Assembly (NCBI GenBank): GCA_937895345.1
Contig: CALAWP010000013.1
Coordinates: forward strand, 1 to 24,019
Origin: an uncultured Paenibacillus sp.
Lineage (GTDB): Bacteria > Bacillota > Bacilli > Paenibacillales > Paenibacillaceae
Direction: 5' to 3'
Length of the DNA stretch: 24,019 bases
Position numbers and translations under genes: made by a program
The notes under the pieces: model-generated
Database searches by the model: none
The model's input: the letters and a program-made list of their open reading frames with translations, nothing else
What the model was told of the DNA's origin: nothing
Shown here: positions 13,262 to 21,330 of the stretch, piece after piece
Layout: every line of letters begins with the position of its first letter
Position numbering within the stretch: position 1 is the first letter of the stretch

Positions 13262-16200
13262 TTATTTACCAGCACGCGCAAGCTCGCGCTTGTTCGCTTC
13301 GAAGGCCGCAAGCAGCGCTTCTCCGCCTTGCAGGCCGGAATTTTCGGCCTTGCGGATTTGTTCCAGCATGCGCTTGTAGTCCTTCGGAATAACCTTCACG
13401 AATTTGGACAGCGTCTGCGCCCAATCGTTCAGAATTCGGGAACCGGCCGCGCTTTCCGTATATTGGACATGCCGTTCGATCATGCCGCGCAGCTCGGCGA
13501 TATCTTCTTGCTCTTCGACGCGCTCCAGCAAAATCATCTCCAGGTTGCAGCGGTTCAAGAAGTCGCCTTGCTCATCGTACACGTACGCTACGCCGCCGGA
13601 CATACCGGCGCCGAAGTTGCGTCCCGTGCCGCCCAATATGACGACGCGTCCGCCCGTCATATATTCGCAGCCGTGATCGCCGACGCCTTCCACGACAACG
13701 CTCGCGCCGCTGTTGCGGACCGCAAACCGCTCGCCCGCGATGCCGCGGATGTAGGCTTCACCGCTAGTCGCGCCGTACAGCGCCGTATTGCCGATAATGA
13801 CGTTCTCCTCGGCGGCGAAGGTCGCTTTCGGGGAAGGCGCGATAATAAGCTTTCCTCCGGACAACCCTTTGCCGAAGTAGTCGTTGGAGTCGCCTTCGAC
13901 GGACAAAGTCACGCCCTTCGGAACGAATGCTCCGAAGCTTTGGCCCGCCGTGCCGACAAAATGATAGCGTATCGTATCTTCCGGCAAGCCTTGCGCGCCG
14001 TAACGGCTCGTCACTTCGTAGCCGAGGATCGTGCCTACTACGCGATTCGTGTTGACGATCGGGAACGTGCCGCGCACCGCTTCGCCGTTCTCCAACGCCG
14101 GCTTGGCGTTAGGCACCAGCTGCTGCATGTCGAGCGATAGATCCAATCCATGGTTTTGCTCTTGCACGCAATGACGAGCCGCGCCTTCGCGCACTTCCGC
14201 CTCGTAAAGGATGCCCGACAAGTCAAGGCCTTTCGCTTTGTAATGCTCGACCAGATGTTTCGTCTCCAGACGATCTACGCGGCCGACCATTTCCTCGATC
14301 GTGCGGAAGCCGAGCTCCGCCATAATTTCGCGCAGTTCCTCCGCGATAAAGCGCAAATAATTGACGACATGTGACGGATCGCCCATAAACTTCTTGCGAA
14401 GCTCCGGATTTTGCGTCGCGACGCCGACCGGACAAGTGTCAAGCTGGCATACGCGCATCATGATGCAGCCGAGAACGATGAGCGGAGCCGTGGAGAAGCC
14501 GTACTCCTCCGCGCCGAGCAGCGCGGCGATGGCCACGTCGCGGCCGTTCATCATCTTGCCGTCCGTCTCAATCGTGACGCGGTCGCGCAGATTGTTCAGC
14601 ATAAGCGTTTGATGCGTTTCCGCAAGGCCAAGCTCCCAAGGCAATCCCGCATGGCGGATCGAGCCCATTGGAGAAGCGCCAGTGCCGCCGTCATAACCGC
14701 TGACCATAATGACGTCCGCGCGGCCTTTCGCCACGCCTGCGGCGATCGTGCCGACGCCGACCTCGGATACGAGCTTCACGTTAATGCGGGCGCGCGGATT
14801 CGCGTTTTTCAGGTCATGAATCAGCTCCGCCAAATCCTCGATCGAATAAATATCGTGATGCGGCGGCGGCGAGATCAAGCCTACGCCCGGCGTAGAGCCG
14901 CGAACCTCGGCAACCCAAGGATACACTTTCAGTCCCGGCAGCTGTCCGCCTTCGCCCGGCTTCGCGCCTTGCGCCATCTTGATCTGAATTTCGTCCGCAT
15001 TGACCAGGTAGTGGCTCGTAACGCCGAAGCGGCCGGAAGCAACCTGCTTGATCGCGCTGCGGCGGGAATCGCCGTTCTCGTCCGGCGTAAAGCGGGCCGG
15101 ATCTTCCCCGCCTTCGCCCGTATTCGACTTGCCGCCGAGCCGGTTCATCGCGATGGCGAGACTTTCGTGCGCTTCCTTGCTGATCGAACCGAACGACATC
15201 GCGCCGGTCTTGAACCGCTTCACGATGGAATCGACCGATTCCACTTCTTCAAGCGGCACGGATTGGCCGACTTTCTTGAATTCGAGCAAGGAACGCAGCG
15301 TCAGATGCTTTTTGTTTTCGCCTTGAACCAGCTCCGAAAACTTCTTGTACAGCTTGTAGTCGTTCGCTCTGGCCGACATCTGGAGCGTATGGATCGTCTG
15401 CGGCGTAAGCAGATGGTCCTCGCCGTCCTTGCGCCACTGGTAATCGCCGCCGGAGTCGAGCTCCTTCTCGGCTCCCTCTTGCTCCGCAAATGCGCGGTTA
15501 TGCGCCTTGAGCGTCTCTTCGGCGATGACGTCCAGCCCGATGCCGCCGATGCGGGAAGGCGTCCAGGTGAAATATTCGTTAATGACGTCCTCGCGCAGAC
15601 CGAGCGCTTCGAAAATTTGTGCGCCGCGGTACGATTGGATCGTCGAGATGCCCATCTTGGAAAGCACTTTGACGACGCCTTTGGTCGCCGCTTTGATATA
15701 GTTTTTGACCGCTTTGTCATGCGACACGCCTCTGAGCATGCCGCCGCGGATCATGTCGTCCAGCGATTCGAACGCCAGGTAAGGGTTCACGGCGCTGACG
15801 CCGTAGCCGAGCAGCAGCGCGTAATGATGCACCTCGCGCGGCTCGCCGGATTCCAGCAAAATCGCAACCTTCGTGCGCGTGCCCTGGCGGATCAAATGAT
15901 GGTGCAGCGCAGATACGGCCAGCAAAGCCGGAATCGCCGCATTCTCCTTGTCGACGCCGCGGTCGGACAAGATCAGGATGTTATGCCCCTTGCCGATAAC
16001 CCGGTCGGCCGCTTCGCACATTTGCTTCAGCGCTGCGCGCAAGCCTTCCTCGCCTTCGGCCGCCGGGAAGAAGATCGGCAGTGTAATCGATTTGAAGCCC
16101 GGCCGGCGCACATGGCGCAGCTTGGCGAATTGCTCGTTGGACAAGATCGGCGTATCCAGACGGATATGACGGCAGCTTTCCGGCTCGGGCTGGAGCAGGT

Positions 16201-17863
16201 TGCGCTCCGGTCCGATCGTCGTCAGCGTCGAAGTAATAATTTCCTCGCGGATCGCGTCGATCGGCGGGTTTGTCACTTGCGCGAACAGCTGCTTGAAGTA
16301 GTTGTACAGCCGCTGCGGACGTTCCGACAGAACGGCAAGCGGAGCGTCGTAGCCCATCGAAGCGATCGGCTCCTGGCCGCTCGCCGCCATCGGCTCGAGC
16401 ACCTTGCGGACATCCTCGAACGTGTAGCCGAACGCCTGCTGGCGCAGCTGCACGGTATCGTGGCTCGGCTCGGGAAGCTCCGGCGCGTCCGGCAGATCGT
16501 CCAGATCGATGAGATGCTCGTCGAGCCAATCCCGATACGGATGCTGGGAGGCGATCTCCTTTTTCACTTCCTCGTCGGAAATAATCCGGCCTTGCTCCGT
16601 GTCCACCAGCAGCATGCGTCCCGGACGGAGACGATCCTTGTACAAGATATGTTCCGGCTCGATTTCGATGGCGCCGGCTTCGGAGCCCAGGATAATATGG
16701 TCGTCCTTCGTGACGTAATAACGCGCCGGACGCAAGCCGTTGCGGTCCAGCATAGCGCCGATCTGGACGCCGTCGGTAAAGCCCATTGCCGCAGGGCCGT
16801 CCCATGGCTCCATCAGCGTGCTGTGGTATTCGTAGAACGCCTTCAGCTCGTCGCTCATGCTTTCATGGCCGGACCACGGCTCCGGAACCATCATCATCGC
16901 CGCGTGGGGCAGCGAACGTCCCGCCAAATACAGAAATTCCAGCGTGTTGTCGAACATGGCCGTATCGGAACCGTCCGGGTTGATGACCGGCTTGATCTTC
17001 TCCAAATCTTCGCCGAACAGCTCCGAAGCGAACAGCGTCTGGCGGGCGTGCATCCAGTTGACGTTGCCGCGCAGCGTGTTGATTTCACCGTTATGAATCA
17101 AATAATGGAAAGGATGGGCGCGTTCCCAGCTCGGGAACGTGTTGGTGCTGAAACGCGAGTGAACGAGAGCGAGCGCCGACACGACGGACTCGTCGTTCAG
17201 CTCCGTGTAGAAGGAACGCACCTGCTCGGTCGTCAGCATTCCTTTGTATACGATCTTCTTCGAAGACAAGCTGGAGAAATAGAACATGTTGCCGCCTTCC
17301 TTGCCGGAATAGCGGATGGCAAGCTCTGCGCGCTTGCGGATCACGTACAGCTTGCGCTCGAAGGAAAGCGTATCGCTCCAATCGGCGTTGCGGCCGATGA
17401 ACACTTGACGGACGTACGGCTTGACGGCCAGCGCCGATTGGCCCAGCTTCTCGTCGTTCGTCGGAACGGTGCGCCAGCCGATCAGCGTCGCCTTTTCCTC
17501 CTCGATAATGGAAGCCAGCTCGCGTTCGATGGCCTCGCGCTGAGCCGCGTCCTGCGGCATGAACATCATGCCGACGGCATATTGCCCCTCCTCCGGAAGC
17601 TCGATGCCTTGCTTGCCCAGCTCAGCCGCAAAGAAGCCGTGCGGAATCTGAAGCAGGATGCCTGCTCCGTCGCCCGTATTCGGCTCGCTTCCCTGGCCTC
17701 CGCGATGCTCCATGTTTTCCAGCAGCGTCAGAGCCTGGCGAATGACCTTATGCGACTTTTGCCCTTTGATGCTGGCCACAAACCCCATCCCGCAGGCGTC
17801 CTTCTCGAATTGCGGATCATAAAGCCCTTGCTTAGGCGGCAATCCCAAAACATTTTCTTTCAT
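13262..17863 (-). CDS. gltB: Glutamate synthase large subunit
   Basis: A 1533-aa large subunit of glutamate synthase (called gltA in B. subtilis), which makes two glutamates from glutamine and 2-oxoglutarate. Domains run as a class II glutaminase (from Cys24 in KDACGMGFVA, exposed after propeptide removal), a central domain, an FMN synthase barrel, and a C-terminal GXGXG beta-helix (about 1270-1470). The cysteines for the 3Fe-4S cluster are visible as CIMMRVCQLDTC (Cys1133, 1139, 1144). The ATG at 17863 has AAAGG 9 nt ahead; an upstream in-frame TTG at 17872 abuts that site and was rejected. No small (NADPH-binding) subunit gene is adjacent, so it must lie elsewhere or another electron donor serves. 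The gene has its own promoter, a long leader and a strong terminator. Confidence 0.97.
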   Translation of the reverse strand: MKENVLGLPPKQGLYDPQFEKDACGMGFVASIKGQKSHKVIRQALTLLENMEHRGGQGSEPNTGDGAGILLQIPHGFFAAELGKQGIELPEEGQYAVGMMFMPQDAAQREAIERELASIIEEEKATLIGWRTVPTNDEKLGQSALAVKPYVRQVFIGRNADWSDTLSFERKLYVIRKRAELAIRYSGKEGGNMFYFSSLSSKKIVYKGMLTTEQVRSFYTELNDESVVSALALVHSRFSTNTFPSWERAHPFHYLIHNGEINTLRGNVNWMHARQTLFASELFGEDLEKIKPVINPDGSDTAMFDNTLEFLYLAGRSLPHAAMMMVPEPWSGHESMSDELKAFYEYHSTLMEPWDGPAAMGFTDGVQIGAMLDRNGLRPARYYVTKDDHIILGSEAGAIEIEPEHILYKDRLRPGRMLLVDTEQGRIISDEEVKKEIASQHPYRDWLDEHLIDLDDLPDAPELPEPSHDTVQLRQQAFGYTFEDVRKVLEPMAASGQEPIASMGYDAPLAVLSERPQRLYNYFKQLFAQVTNPPIDAIREEIITSTLTTIGPERNLLQPEPESCRHIRLDTPILSNEQFAKLRHVRRPGFKSITLPIFFPAAEGEEGLRAALKQMCEAADRVIGKGHNILILSDRGVDKENAAIPALLAVSALHHHLIRQGTRTKVAILLESGEPREVHHYALLLGYGVSAVNPYLAFESLDDMIRGGMLRGVSHDKAVKNYIKAATKGVVKVLSKMGISTIQSYRGAQIFEALGLREDVINEYFTWTPSRIGGIGLDVIAEETLKAHNRAFAEQEGAEKELDSGGDYQWRKDGEDHLLTPQTIHTLQMSARANDYKLYKKFSELVQGENKKHLTLRSLLEFKKVGQSVPLEEVESVDSIVKRFKTGAMSFGSISKEAHESLAIAMNRLGGKSNTGEGGEDPARFTPDENGDSRRSAIKQVASGRFGVTSHYLVNADEIQIKMAQGAKPGEGGQLPGLKVYPWVAEVRGSTPGVGLISPPPHHDIYSIEDLAELIHDLKNANPRARINVKLVSEVGVGTIAAGVAKGRADVIMVSGYDGGTGASPMGSIRHAGLPWELGLAETHQTLMLNNLRDRVTIETDGKMMNGRDVAIAALLGAEEYGFSTAPLIVLGCIMMRVCQLDTCPVGVATQNPELRKKFMGDPSHVVNYLRFIAEELREIMAELGFRTIEEMVGRVDRLETKHLVEHYKAKGLDLSGILYEAEVREGAARHCVQEQNHGLDLSLDMQQLVPNAKPALENGEAVRGTFPIVNTNRVVGTILGYEVTSRYGAQGLPEDTIRYHFVGTAGQSFGAFVPKGVTLSVEGDSNDYFGKGLSGGKLIIAPSPKATFAAEENVIIGNTALYGATSGEAYIRGIAGERFAVRNSGASVVVEGVGDHGCEYMTGGRVVILGGTGRNFGAGMSGGVAYVYDEQGDFLNRCNLEMILLERVEEQEDIAELRGMIERHVQYTESAAGSRILNDWAQTLSKFVKVIPKDYKRMLEQIRKAENSGLQGGEALLAAFEANKRELARAGK

Positions 17864-18084
17864 TGTGTGCAACCTTTCTATCAGAAGATTTTTGGGTAAG
17901 CAGTGCGAATAACCGTTGCTCCTGAATAAGCTCAGAAAATGACGGAACGAAACGTCAGCTGCGGCGCCGCCGGCGGCGGCAGCTGTTTACGCTTGGCTTG
18001 GAATATCATAGAATGGTAGAGAGCCAGGCATGCCAGCCTGCTTCTTGCCGTTCCTTTTGCCATCAGCCGTTGCTAAGCGATTAT
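17864..18084 (-). other. Structured 5' leader of gltB
   Basis: If transcription starts about 7 nt after the -10 at 18091, the leader is about 220 nt. It contains a GC-rich near-palindrome of 30 bp at 17956-17985 (outer arms CAGCTGC/GCAGCTG, inner GCCGCC/GGCGGC) without a U-tract. It also contains a 43-codon open frame at 17932-18063 on the minus strand that lacks a clear ribosome site. No known riboswitch or T-box signature was recognised. Whether it regulates is unknown. Confidence 0.4.
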
Positions 18085-18090
18085 TATATG

Positions 18091-18119
18091 ATTTTAACAT
18101 TAGGCCAAATCGGAATCAA
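18091..18119 (-). promoter_or_regulatory. Sigma-A-like promoter of gltB
   Basis: Minus strand TTGATT (18114-18119), 17-nt spacer, TAAAAT (18091-18096). A second -10-like TATAAT lies 9 nt further downstream. No clear GltC or TnrA site was found. Confidence 0.55.
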
Positions 18120-18208
18120 TTTAATATTTTTTATAATCGCGATAAGGTTTGTTTAGCGTTTTTGCCGATTTGTCGTTTTATCATTTTATCATAAAGGAAG
18201 TGTATCCA

Positions 18209-19561
18209 TTGCAAGCCAATTTCAGGAAAAGACTTCTGCTTGTCACGGCGGCGGCCGCGCTGTTCGTCTCCCTTCTTCCGCCGGTTTCCGCGCCAAGCAT
18301 GGCGGCGGCAGACGCCGCAACTGCCCCGTCCGCCGAGTCTCGCGCGGTATCGGAGCAGCAATCGTACGGCATCGTCGTCATCGGCGATTCGGTGGCGGCC
18401 GGCTACCAGCAAGGCTTCACCGAGCAATCGGTCCCTTACGGCTACGGAGAGCATGTCTACGAGCAGGCGCTTCTGCGGGGGCTTCGGGCGGAATACGGCA
18501 ACTACGGCATGATCGGCCTGACCTCCGCCGGACTCGGCAAATGGCTTAAAGCGGCCGAAGCCGGCCGCATGCCGAGCGTCGCCGACATTCAACCGGGCAT
18601 CGCGGATCCGAGGGCGGAAGCGCTGCTCGGGCAAACCGGCAAGCTTGCCGCCGACCTGCGCAATGCCGAACTTATTCTCATTAATATCGGAGGCAACGAT
18701 TTTTTAAGTTTGCTTCGCATGCTGGGAACGGAAAAGGAATACAGCGGGCTGACCGCCGATGAGCGAACAGAACTGGACGAGGAGCTGGCCGCCGTCCTCG
18801 AGAGCTACGAAGCGGAATTGGCGTCCATTCTTCAAACGCTTCAAGCTATGAATCCGGATGCGGAAGTAGTCGTGGCCAATCAATATTTGCCGATTCCGTC
18901 GGCCAGAATCGGCGGCAAAGTGACTTATTACTTCCCGGAATCGTCGCTGCAATTCGTTAAGGAAGGCCAGAGGGAGCTCGCCGGCCGGCTGGACGCCGTC
19001 GCCGGACGATTCCGTTCCGAAGGGTTCAGCGTCGCCATCGCGGATGCCGCTTCCGTTATCGAAGCCGACGCCAACAAGTATACGGCGATTCTGAGAGAGG
19101 ATATCCATCCGACCGCCCTTGGTTATGCGGAGCTGGGCAAAGCGTACGGCAAGCTGCTGTGGGGCGAATACCGCACGCTCAAGCCGAAGGCCGAAGGCGT
19201 GCCGATTTCCGTCGTCGTCAACGGACGCGAACTCGACAGCCCTTACCCGCCCGTGCTTCGGAACGGCCGCACCTTCCTGCCGATACGCGACATTACCGAC
19301 GCGGTAGGCGCAGAGCTGACTTGGGACGCGGCGACGAATACCGCTTCCGTGCAGCTGGACGGCCGCAAAGTCGACATTGCCGTCGGAGCTTCGACGATCG
19401 CGGTGAACGGCGAGCCGATTCCGCTCGAGGCGGATCCCGCCTATTTCGAATGGGTCGGCAAGGAGAAAAAAACTTACGTTCCGATTGCGGCGTTGACCGA
19501 CGGTCTGGGCTTCCAGGTCGTCTACAGAGGAACGCTGAAAGCCGCCATCATTAACGGCTGA
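18209..19561 (+). CDS. Secreted SGNH/GDSL hydrolase with C-terminal copper-amine-oxidase-N-like domain
   Basis: A 450-aa exported protein. A signal peptide is clear: basic QANFRKR, then LLLVTAAAALFVSLL, then an Ala-rich region. The SGNH hydrolase domain covers about 50-325, with block I GDSVAAG (Ser61), block III GGND (Asn163) and block V DIHPTALGY (Asp298, His300), so the catalytic set is complete. The C-terminal 115 residues resemble the copper amine oxidase N-terminal (stalk) domain common in Paenibacillus surface proteins, with VNGRELDS, FLPIRDITDAVGAELTWD and YVPIAALTDGLGF. It probably acts as an esterase or lipase outside the cell; the substrate is unknown. The start is a TTG at 18209 with AAAGGAAG 8 nt upstream; the earlier ATG at 18149 would bury the signal peptide. 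It is divergent from gltB. Confidence 0.88.
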   Translation: MQANFRKRLLLVTAAAALFVSLLPPVSAPSMAAADAATAPSAESRAVSEQQSYGIVVIGDSVAAGYQQGFTEQSVPYGYGEHVYEQALLRGLRAEYGNYGMIGLTSAGLGKWLKAAEAGRMPSVADIQPGIADPRAEALLGQTGKLAADLRNAELILINIGGNDFLSLLRMLGTEKEYSGLTADERTELDEELAAVLESYEAELASILQTLQAMNPDAEVVVANQYLPIPSARIGGKVTYYFPESSLQFVKEGQRELAGRLDAVAGRFRSEGFSVAIADAASVIEADANKYTAILREDIHPTALGYAELGKAYGKLLWGEYRTLKPKAEGVPISVVVNGRELDSPYPPVLRNGRTFLPIRDITDAVGAELTWDAATNTASVQLDGRKVDIAVGASTIAVNGEPIPLEADPAYFEWVGKEKKTYVPIAALTDGLGFQVVYRGTLKAAIING

Positions 19562-19581
19562 TTACTTCCGGTAATCCTTTT
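19560..19581. terminator. Small hairpin at the SGNH/kapB junction
   Basis: GATTAC and GTAATC around TTCCG, followed by CTTTTG on the plus strand, overlap both stop codons. The stem is only 6 bp and AT-rich, so terminator function is doubtful. Confidence 0.25.
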
Positions 19582-19957
19582 GCAGCTCCTGCAGCAGTTC
19601 CAGCGACTGCTCGCACCAGCGCCGCAGCCGGTCGACCGCTCCAATCTCGGCTTCCACCGCCGCCAGCAGCGATTCCCGGTAATCCGGCACTTCGCCGCCG
19701 TACCGCTTTAAGCCGCTCAGCGGCACGGTCGTTTTTTCCGTGAAGCTCAGCGCCCGTCTTTCGTGAAACATGGCCGCGTCCGGATCATACGGCCGATGCA
19801 AATCGCCTTGGTCCGGATGCTTCAGGACGGCCAATATTTTTACGACGGCGCGCGGGCCGTGCAGCTCGACGACCTCCCCGACGTATTTCCCCGAACGAAC
19901 CTCCGCTTGGACGATATCGCCGGCTTGAACGGACAGACCGCTTTCGTACATCGACAT
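19562..19957 (-). CDS. kapB: KapB, sporulation phosphorelay accessory protein
   Basis: A 131-aa protein of the KapB family. It has the pattern VQAEVRSGKYVGEVVEL, then VVKILAVLKHPDQGDLHRP, FHERRALSFTEKTTVP and GEVPDYRESLLAAVEAE, matching B. subtilis KapB in order and spacing. In B. subtilis KapB (named kinase-associated lipoprotein B) is needed for full KinB signalling into the Spo0 phosphorelay. No lipobox or signal peptide is visible here, so a lipoprotein nature is not supported. In-frame ATG codons lie at 19975, 19960 and 19957; 19957 is chosen because AAAGGCGG ends 7 nt ahead. No kinB is adjacent. Its stop codon directly abuts that of the convergent SGNH hydrolase gene. Confidence 0.87.
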   Translation of the reverse strand: MSMYESGLSVQAGDIVQAEVRSGKYVGEVVELHGPRAVVKILAVLKHPDQGDLHRPYDPDAAMFHERRALSFTEKTTVPLSGLKRYGGEVPDYRESLLAAVEAEIGAVDRLRRWCEQSLELLQELQKDYRK

Positions 19958-20083
19958 CATATAACCGCCTTTCATGCCATATAATAGAAGAACAGCGCGG
20001 ATTTTTCATCCCCCGCCTTCTTCGGCCTTTTATGTGAATACTGTAAATGAAGCTCGAAAAGTTGGCAAGGCGAACAGATAAGC

Positions 20084-20112
20084 TTGTATTCACCTGACGC
20101 GCGAAGTAATAT
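20084..20112 (+). promoter_or_regulatory. Sigma-A-like promoter of the glycosyltransferase gene
   Basis: TTGTAT (20084-20089), 17-nt spacer, TAATAT (20107-20112), about 24 nt before the start codon. Confidence 0.5.
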
Positions 20113-20136
20113 GGAAATAGAAAAGTAGGTGAGACT

Positions 20137-21252
20137 ATGCGCAGGAAAAGAGTGCTGCTGCTGTCCGAAGGGTTCGGCTCCGGGCATACCCAGGCGGCCT
20201 ATGCGCTCAGCGTCGGTTTGAAGCAATTGAATCCAGGCATATCGACTCGCGTGATCGAGCTGGGAAATTTCCTGAATCCGGTTATCGGCCCGCTCATTGT
20301 CGCCGCCTACCGAAAAACGGTAAGCAGCCAACCGAAAATGGTGGGTCTCATGTACCGCAGCAATTATAAAAAGCCGACCAACCGGCTGACGCAGCTGGCG
20401 CTGCACCGCATGTTTTATACGCAAACCTCGCAGGTTATCGCTCAGCTCAAGCCCGACTTGATCGTGTGCACCCATCCGGTGCCGAACACGGTCGTCGCCC
20501 GGCTGAAGCGTCTTGGATTGGACATGCCTTTGTTTACGCTGATTACGGACTATGACGCACACGGCTCCTGGGTAAGCTCCGAGGTCAATCAATATTTGGT
20601 GTCCACTCCGATCGTGAAGCAGCGGCTGATCGATAAGGGAATTGCGCCAAGCCGGATCGAAATAACCGGCATCCCCGTTCATCCAAGCTTCTGGCAGTCC
20701 CGCAACAAAGAAGAGGCCAGAGCCGAGCTGGGGCTGAAGCAAATGCCGACGGCGCTTGTCATGGGCGGCGGTTGGGGCATTTTGTACGAGGACAGCGCAT
20801 TGACTTACATGACCAAATGGCGCGAGACGACGCAGCTTATTTATTGCGTAGGCACAAACGACAAAATGAAGGAAAAGCTGCTTGAGGATCCGCTGTTTCG
20901 GCATCCGAACATCCGGATCCTTGGATTTACGCGAGAGATCAGCAAGCTGATGGACGCGGCCGATTTGCTCGTTACGAAGCCCGGAGGCATGACCTGCACC
21001 GAAGGGATGAGCAAAGGGCTGCCCATGCTGTTTTACGAGCCGATTCCCGGCCAGGAAGAAGAAAACTGCGAATATTTCATAAGCAACGGCTATGGCGAAT
21101 TGCTGGATTCCAACGAAACCGTCGACAAATGGTTTAAGCTGATTCAAGAGCCATATGCCGCAGACCACTTCAGGGAAACGCTGCTTCGCAAGAGCAGCCA
21201 GCAATACGACCCCACCAGATGTCCGAGAGCCGTTCTGCGCCAGCTGCAGTAA
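20137..21252 (+). CDS. MGDG synthase/UgtP-like glycosyltransferase
   Basis: A 371-aa family 28 glycosyltransferase with the MGDG-synthase N-terminal domain. The N-terminal glycine loop is EGFGSGHTQAA (11-21), the acceptor-side segment contains LITDYDAHGSWV, and the C-terminal sugar-nucleotide site is TKPGGMTCTEGMSKGLPML followed by PIPGQEEEN. This matches UgtP-type diacylglycerol glucosyltransferases, which make glycolipid anchors for lipoteichoic acid, and more distantly MurG. It is likely peripheral at the membrane, with no transmembrane helix. The length is close to UgtP (about 380 aa). The ATG at 20137 has AGGTGAGACT directly upstream. A terminator overlaps the last codons. B. subtilis-type organisms carry several paralogues, so the exact acceptor is not certain. 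Confidence 0.87.
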   Translation: MRRKRVLLLSEGFGSGHTQAAYALSVGLKQLNPGISTRVIELGNFLNPVIGPLIVAAYRKTVSSQPKMVGLMYRSNYKKPTNRLTQLALHRMFYTQTSQVIAQLKPDLIVCTHPVPNTVVARLKRLGLDMPLFTLITDYDAHGSWVSSEVNQYLVSTPIVKQRLIDKGIAPSRIEITGIPVHPSFWQSRNKEEARAELGLKQMPTALVMGGGWGILYEDSALTYMTKWRETTQLIYCVGTNDKMKEKLLEDPLFRHPNIRILGFTREISKLMDAADLLVTKPGGMTCTEGMSKGLPMLFYEPIPGQEEENCEYFISNGYGELLDSNETVDKWFKLIQEPYAADHFRETLLRKSSQQYDPTRCPRAVLRQLQ

Positions 21253-21266
21253 CGGCTCTTCGTTTT
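21227..21266 (+). terminator. Terminator overlapping the end of the glycosyltransferase gene
   Basis: GAGCCGTT (21227-21234) pairs with AACGGCTC (21251-21258); TTCGTTTT follows. The stop codon lies within the right arm. Confidence 0.6.
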
Positions 21267-21330
21267 GGGAACGGACAGGCATAAACGACCCGCCAAATGC
21301 GGCATAGTATACGGAAGGGAGTTGGGATCT

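Noticed and set aside
14411..17899. Open frame of over 1100 codons on the plus strand, opposite gltB
   Set aside because: It is antisense to a clear, intact GltB. The translation is Arg/His/Gln-rich with no domain, and long antisense frames are expected opposite GC-rich coding DNA with this codon bias.
20000..20060. Promoter for kapB with TTTACA
   Set aside because: No -10 element at a suitable distance on the minus strand.
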